The notes beneath the pieces were generated by a model that saw nothing but the letters and a program-made list of their open reading frames with translations, was not told the DNA's origin and ran no database searches. This document shows positions 7,613 through 9,942 of a stretch of 9,942 nt of DNA, one piece after another. The stretch is taken from positions 1 to 9,942 of the forward strand of contig CAIKJM010000037.1 in the NCBI GenBank assembly GCA_903827735.1, read 5' to 3'. Position 1 is the first letter of the stretch. Each line of letters begins with the position of its first letter. The DNA is from an uncultured Rhodanobacter sp. Lineage in GTDB: Bacteria > Pseudomonadota > Gammaproteobacteria > Xanthomonadales > Rhodanobacteraceae. The translations under genes and the position numbers were made by a program.

Positions 7613-8635
7613 CTATGCCACCTCCGGCTGAGGGGATCCCCACAGGGTTTCCGGGCACCAGATCTTGCCATCCTCGTAGTCCGCTGCCGGCGTGCGATCG
7701 CGGGTCAGAAACACAGGGCCATCCAGATCGACCACGTTGCATAACTGGCCAACCACGAATGCCGGCGCCATGGCCAGCGAGGAGCCGGACATATTGCCGA
7801 CCATCAGTTCAAAGCCCAGTTTGCGCGCCTCGTCCGCGAGTGCCAGAGCCTCGGTCAGGCCGCCGCATTTGTCGAGCTTGATATTGATGATGTCGACGCG
7901 CCCGACCATCTTCTGCAAGTCGCTGCGGTCCTGCACGCTTTCATCCGCCGCGATGCGGATCGGCCGCTCCAGTCCGTCGAGCCATGCTTCGCTTCCGATC
8001 GGAAACGGCTGTTCCACCACATCCACCCGCGCCTCCACCAGCGTCGGCAGCAGGCGCGCGAAAGTCTCGCGGGTGAAACCCTGGTTCGCGTCGACCATCA
8101 GCCACACGTCCGGTCGCGCTGCCCGCACCGCCAGCACGCGCTGCGCGTTGAGATCGTCATCGGTCAGCTTGAGCTTGATGGCGCGAGCGTCCGCGTAACC
8201 GGTCGCGCGCTCGGCCATGACCTCGGGCGCTTCGGCGCCTACGGTGAAGGTGGTCAGCAGCGGTGTGGGAGCTCGCTGGCCAGCCAGCTCCCACACCGAC
8301 TTTCCACGGCGCTTGGCCTCCAGATCCCACAGCGCGCAGTCGAGCGCGTTGCGCGCACCGCCAGCGGGCATTAACGGCTGAAGATCCTGGCGCGTCACGC
8401 CTGCCTCGATCGTGGATCGCAGGCCCTCGATCTGCGCCAGCATCGAGGTCGGCGTGTCGTGCTTGTAGTAGACGCCCAGACCCTCCCCGCGGCCGATCAA
8501 GTTACCGTCGCGCAGCGTGACCACCAGCGTCTCAAAGTCGTTGAAGGTGTAGCCGGTGATGTGGAAAGGCGCCTTGGTCGGCCACTTCTCGATGTTCGCC
8601 TGCAGCTGCAGGCGAACTTGTCCATTACTGTTCAT
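7613..8635 (-). CDS. Dipeptide epimerase (L-Ala-D/L-Glu type), enolase superfamily
   Basis: A 340-residue mandelate racemase/muconate lactonising enzyme relative, of normal length. It should invert an alpha-carbon by a two-lysine acid-base mechanism with Mg2+. Visible residues are the K154-L-K156 pair, metal ligands D182 (VDANQ), E208 (VEQPFP) and D231 (ADES), the opposite-face lysine K253 in NIKLDKCGG, and the D303-L-D305 motif (VDLDGP) that in dipeptide epimerases holds the substrate amino group. These together favour a dipeptide epimerase, such as L-Ala-D-Glu to L-Ala-L-Glu in murein peptide recycling. The related N-acetyl-D-Glu racemase DgcA is an alternative, but its usual DUF1611 partner is not seen here. 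The ATG at 8635 has GGAG 5 nt upstream. The gene lies 39 nt after the upstream serine hydrolase. Its coding sequence contains two striking palindromes, at 8261-8298 and 8594-8617. It is cytoplasmic, with no signal peptide. Confidence 0.92.
   Translation of the reverse strand: MNSNGQVRLQLQANIEKWPTKAPFHITGYTFNDFETLVVTLRDGNLIGRGEGLGVYYKHDTPTSMLAQIEGLRSTIEAGVTRQDLQPLMPAGGARNALDCALWDLEAKRRGKSVWELAGQRAPTPLLTTFTVGAEAPEVMAERATGYADARAIKLKLTDDDLNAQRVLAVRAARPDVWLMVDANQGFTRETFARLLPTLVEARVDVVEQPFPIGSEAWLDGLERPIRIAADESVQDRSDLQKMVGRVDIINIKLDKCGGLTEALALADEARKLGFELMVGNMSGSSLAMAPAFVVGQLCNVVDLDGPVFLTRDRTPAADYEDGKIWCPETLWGSPQPEVA
8261..8298. repeat. 38-nt near-perfect palindrome inside the epimerase gene, REP-like
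   Basis: Nineteen base positions pair around a centre at 8279/8280, and only one pair fails (C8274 against C8285). The outer arm reads CGGTGTGGGAGCT and its complement closes the element. It covers codons 113-125 of the epimerase and keeps the frame open. The GTGTGGGAGC arm resembles REP sequences of Pseudomonas and relatives, which normally lie between genes. As RNA it could fold to an 18-bp hairpin with almost no loop. I found no second copy in this window. Confidence 0.85.
8594..8617. repeat. Perfect 24-nt palindrome in the first codons of the epimerase gene
   Basis: GTTCGCCTGCAG followed directly by its exact reverse complement. The middle is two tandem CTGCAG units. It spans codons 7-14 (V-R-L-Q-L-Q-A-N), starting 18 nt after the start codon. 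In mRNA it would form a stem of about ten pairs just downstream of the ribosome-binding region; in DNA it could be an operator for a dimeric protein. Either role is inference. Confidence 0.85.
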
Positions 8636-8640
8636 GAATA

Positions 8641-8644
8641 CTCC
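8641..8644 (-). promoter_or_regulatory. Ribosome binding site of the dipeptide epimerase
   Basis: GGAG on the minus strand with a 5-nt spacer to the ATG at 8635. It lies in the 39-nt gap after the upstream hydrolase stop, which is too short for an obvious separate promoter and supports co-transcription. Confidence 0.75.
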
Positions 8645-8674
8645 GATTAAAATGCGATCGCTTGGTGACCGTGA

Positions 8675-9942
8675 TTAGTACCGCGCGCTGAAGCTGATCA
8701 GGCCAAACACGACGATGAACCAGGCCAGGTAAATAGCGGCCAATGCCAGCAGCGTTTCTCCCACGCGCACCCAGCGACTGCGCCGAGGGAGAACCCACAC
8801 GCGTGCCGCGTGAAACACCACTGCAACCGCGCCGATCAACGCCAACACAGCGAGCACGTAGAGCAGATAAAGCCAGGGCGTAATCGTGCCGTGCACCAGC
8901 GGCACGGCGTCGGTTGCCGTAAGCACCATCAGCAGGATCAGCCAGCCAAACACCACAGCGAAAAGCGCCAGCGCACCCAGGCGTGACCAGCGACGTGTGA
9001 GCCGCTGCGCGATCGTCAACTCGAGCGTGAGGCGGTAATGCTTGCGCACCGCCCAGCCCAGCGGCCAACTCAGGAGCGCGACAACGACGATCAACAAGGC
9101 CAGCGTCATCAGCCAACGCACCGAACCCAGCGACTGCAGACCCGATACCGGCTGGAACAGAAACACCGGCGGCTCGGCGTCGGTCGCCCAATAGCGAATC
9201 GCGCCCTGCTTGTCGGTGACGAACTGCAATTTTCGGGTGCCGTTGACTTCGCGGTAGCTCAGTGGACCCACTTCCTGCCAGTGCAGCGGCATGCCCGCAT
9301 CGTCGCTCAATGCGGACACCGTGATGGTGTCGTCCGACTGCGCATCCACGGCGATCTGGCTCAACAAGTAGAGCGCACGCATCGCGCTGTCATTGCGGCG
9401 GCTGGACTCGTACCAGCCAGCAACCCGCGCCGCGTCGGCGTGGGCGCTCGAAACAATCGGCTGTGACGGCACGTGGAACGGGAAATAGCGGTCGAGGAAG
9501 GCGCGGAAGAGCGCAGCACGGATCACGCCGGCGCCCCCTTCGTTACCGGCACTGTTCATCGAAATGAAGAATCCGACGTGCGCATCCAGCAGCAGATGCA
9601 GATCGCTGTGAAAATAATCGAGGTCCCCGGCATGGCCGACAATGCGCTGGCCGTGGCTATTCTCCTGATAGAAGCCAAGATCGAAGCCGTTCAGACCCGC
9701 AGCGGCGGTACGTTGCGGGCTGTGCATCAACGCGACCGTCGCCGGCTCGAGAATCTGTGCCCCGTTGTAGTTTCCGTTCTGCAGCTGCGCGAGCATGAAG
9801 TGCGCCATGTCGATCGCGGTGCTGCTCAAGCCGCCGGCAGGCGCAGGGTTGACCAGTTCAAACGGTTGCGGCTGGCCGTCCGATGCCGTCTTGTAGCTCT
9901 GCGCGATCAGCGGGTTCCACGACGCCGGCAGCGGCTGCTCGA
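8675..9942 (-). CDS. Membrane-anchored beta-lactamase-fold serine hydrolase, C-terminal part (N-terminus off right edge)
   Basis: The frame is open from the stop at 8675 to the right edge (421 visible residues), so the gene continues outside the window. The TTG at 9829 is not a real start: in-frame coding (EQPLPASWNPLIAQSYK, then NPAPAGGLSSTAIDMAHFM) continues upstream of it. The GGLSSTAIDMAHFMLAQL helix and the GHAGDLDYFHS segment near 9637-9605, which holds the H-x-G equivalent of the KTG box, are typical of the C-terminal half of class C beta-lactamase-related serine hydrolases. The SxxK and YxN motifs must lie off-window and are unverified. After a beta-rich domain (about 9440-9140), four hydrophobic helices (about 9121-8687) anchor the protein in the inner membrane, with the catalytic domain presumably periplasmic. 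It is first in the visible operon, 39 nt before the epimerase. Likely substrates are D-amino-acid peptides, inferred only from context. Confidence 0.88.
   Translation of the reverse strand, partial: EQPLPASWNPLIAQSYKTASDGQPQPFELVNPAPAGGLSSTAIDMAHFMLAQLQNGNYNGAQILEPATVALMHSPQRTAAAGLNGFDLGFYQENSHGQRIVGHAGDLDYFHSDLHLLLDAHVGFFISMNSAGNEGGAGVIRAALFRAFLDRYFPFHVPSQPIVSSAHADAARVAGWYESSRRNDSAMRALYLLSQIAVDAQSDDTITVSALSDDAGMPLHWQEVGPLSYREVNGTRKLQFVTDKQGAIRYWATDAEPPVFLFQPVSGLQSLGSVRWLMTLALLIVVVALLSWPLGWAVRKHYRLTLELTIAQRLTRRWSRLGALALFAVVFGWLILLMVLTATDAVPLVHGTITPWLYLLYVLAVLALIGAVAVVFHAARVWVLPRRSRWVRVGETLLALAAIYLAWFIVVFGLISFSARY

Noticed and set aside
6805..7881. A 358-codon plus-strand open frame across the transporter and epimerase genes
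   Set aside because: Its product is rich in His, Arg and Gln with no domain, and both genes beneath it are strongly supported.
1..9942. CRISPR array, tRNA, rRNA, insertion sequence, integrase or prophage genes
   Set aside because: No regularly spaced direct repeats, no RNA gene signature and no transposase or integrase motif was seen on either strand.

Overview
This is a high-GC, densely coding proteobacterial window. The GC-rich third codon positions, a membrane PQQ glucose dehydrogenase very close to the E. coli type, and periplasmic serine hydrolases clustered with a dipeptide epimerase and a POT transporter suggest a gammaproteobacterium. My best guess is Xanthomonadales (Rhodanobacter, Dyella or Luteibacter type). 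This is a judgement from protein character, because no rRNA or other marker gene is present.

Layout. At the left edge is the first 110 codons of a thioredoxin-like gene on the minus strand, running off the window. A 553-nt spacer with no convincing gene follows. Next, on the plus strand, is gcd, the quinoprotein glucose dehydrogenase, closed by a strong intrinsic terminator. A second spacer of about 240 nt separates it from a block of five minus-strand genes that fills the rest of the window. In transcription order (right to left) these are: a membrane-anchored beta-lactamase-fold serine hydrolase whose N-terminus lies beyond the right edge; an enolase-superfamily dipeptide epimerase; a POT/PTR2-family peptide transporter; an RpiR/MurR-family regulator with a SIS domain; and a secreted serine hydrolase with a C-terminal accessory domain. 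The gaps are 39, 37, 10 and 100 nt, so the block reads as one operon.

How the genes may work together. The operon looks like a peptide-scavenging unit, probably for peptidoglycan-derived peptides. The two exported serine hydrolases (D-aminopeptidase, carboxypeptidase or esterase-like fold) would trim D-amino-acid-containing peptides outside the cytoplasm, the POT carrier would import di- or tripeptides, the epimerase would convert L-Ala-D-Glu-type dipeptides to the L,L form for ordinary peptidases, and the SIS-domain regulator would sense a phosphosugar such as a MurNAc derivative. The gene families are seen in the sequence; the pathway is inferred.

The oddest signals are two palindromes inside the epimerase coding region: a perfect 24-nt one in its first codons and a 38-nt one with a single mismatched pair that resembles a REP element. 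Other points to note are a POT transporter without the usual ExxER arginine or the two extra bacterial helices, a lysine/arginine-rich tail on the RpiR regulator, and a thioredoxin with a CGYC active site and no flanking tryptophans.
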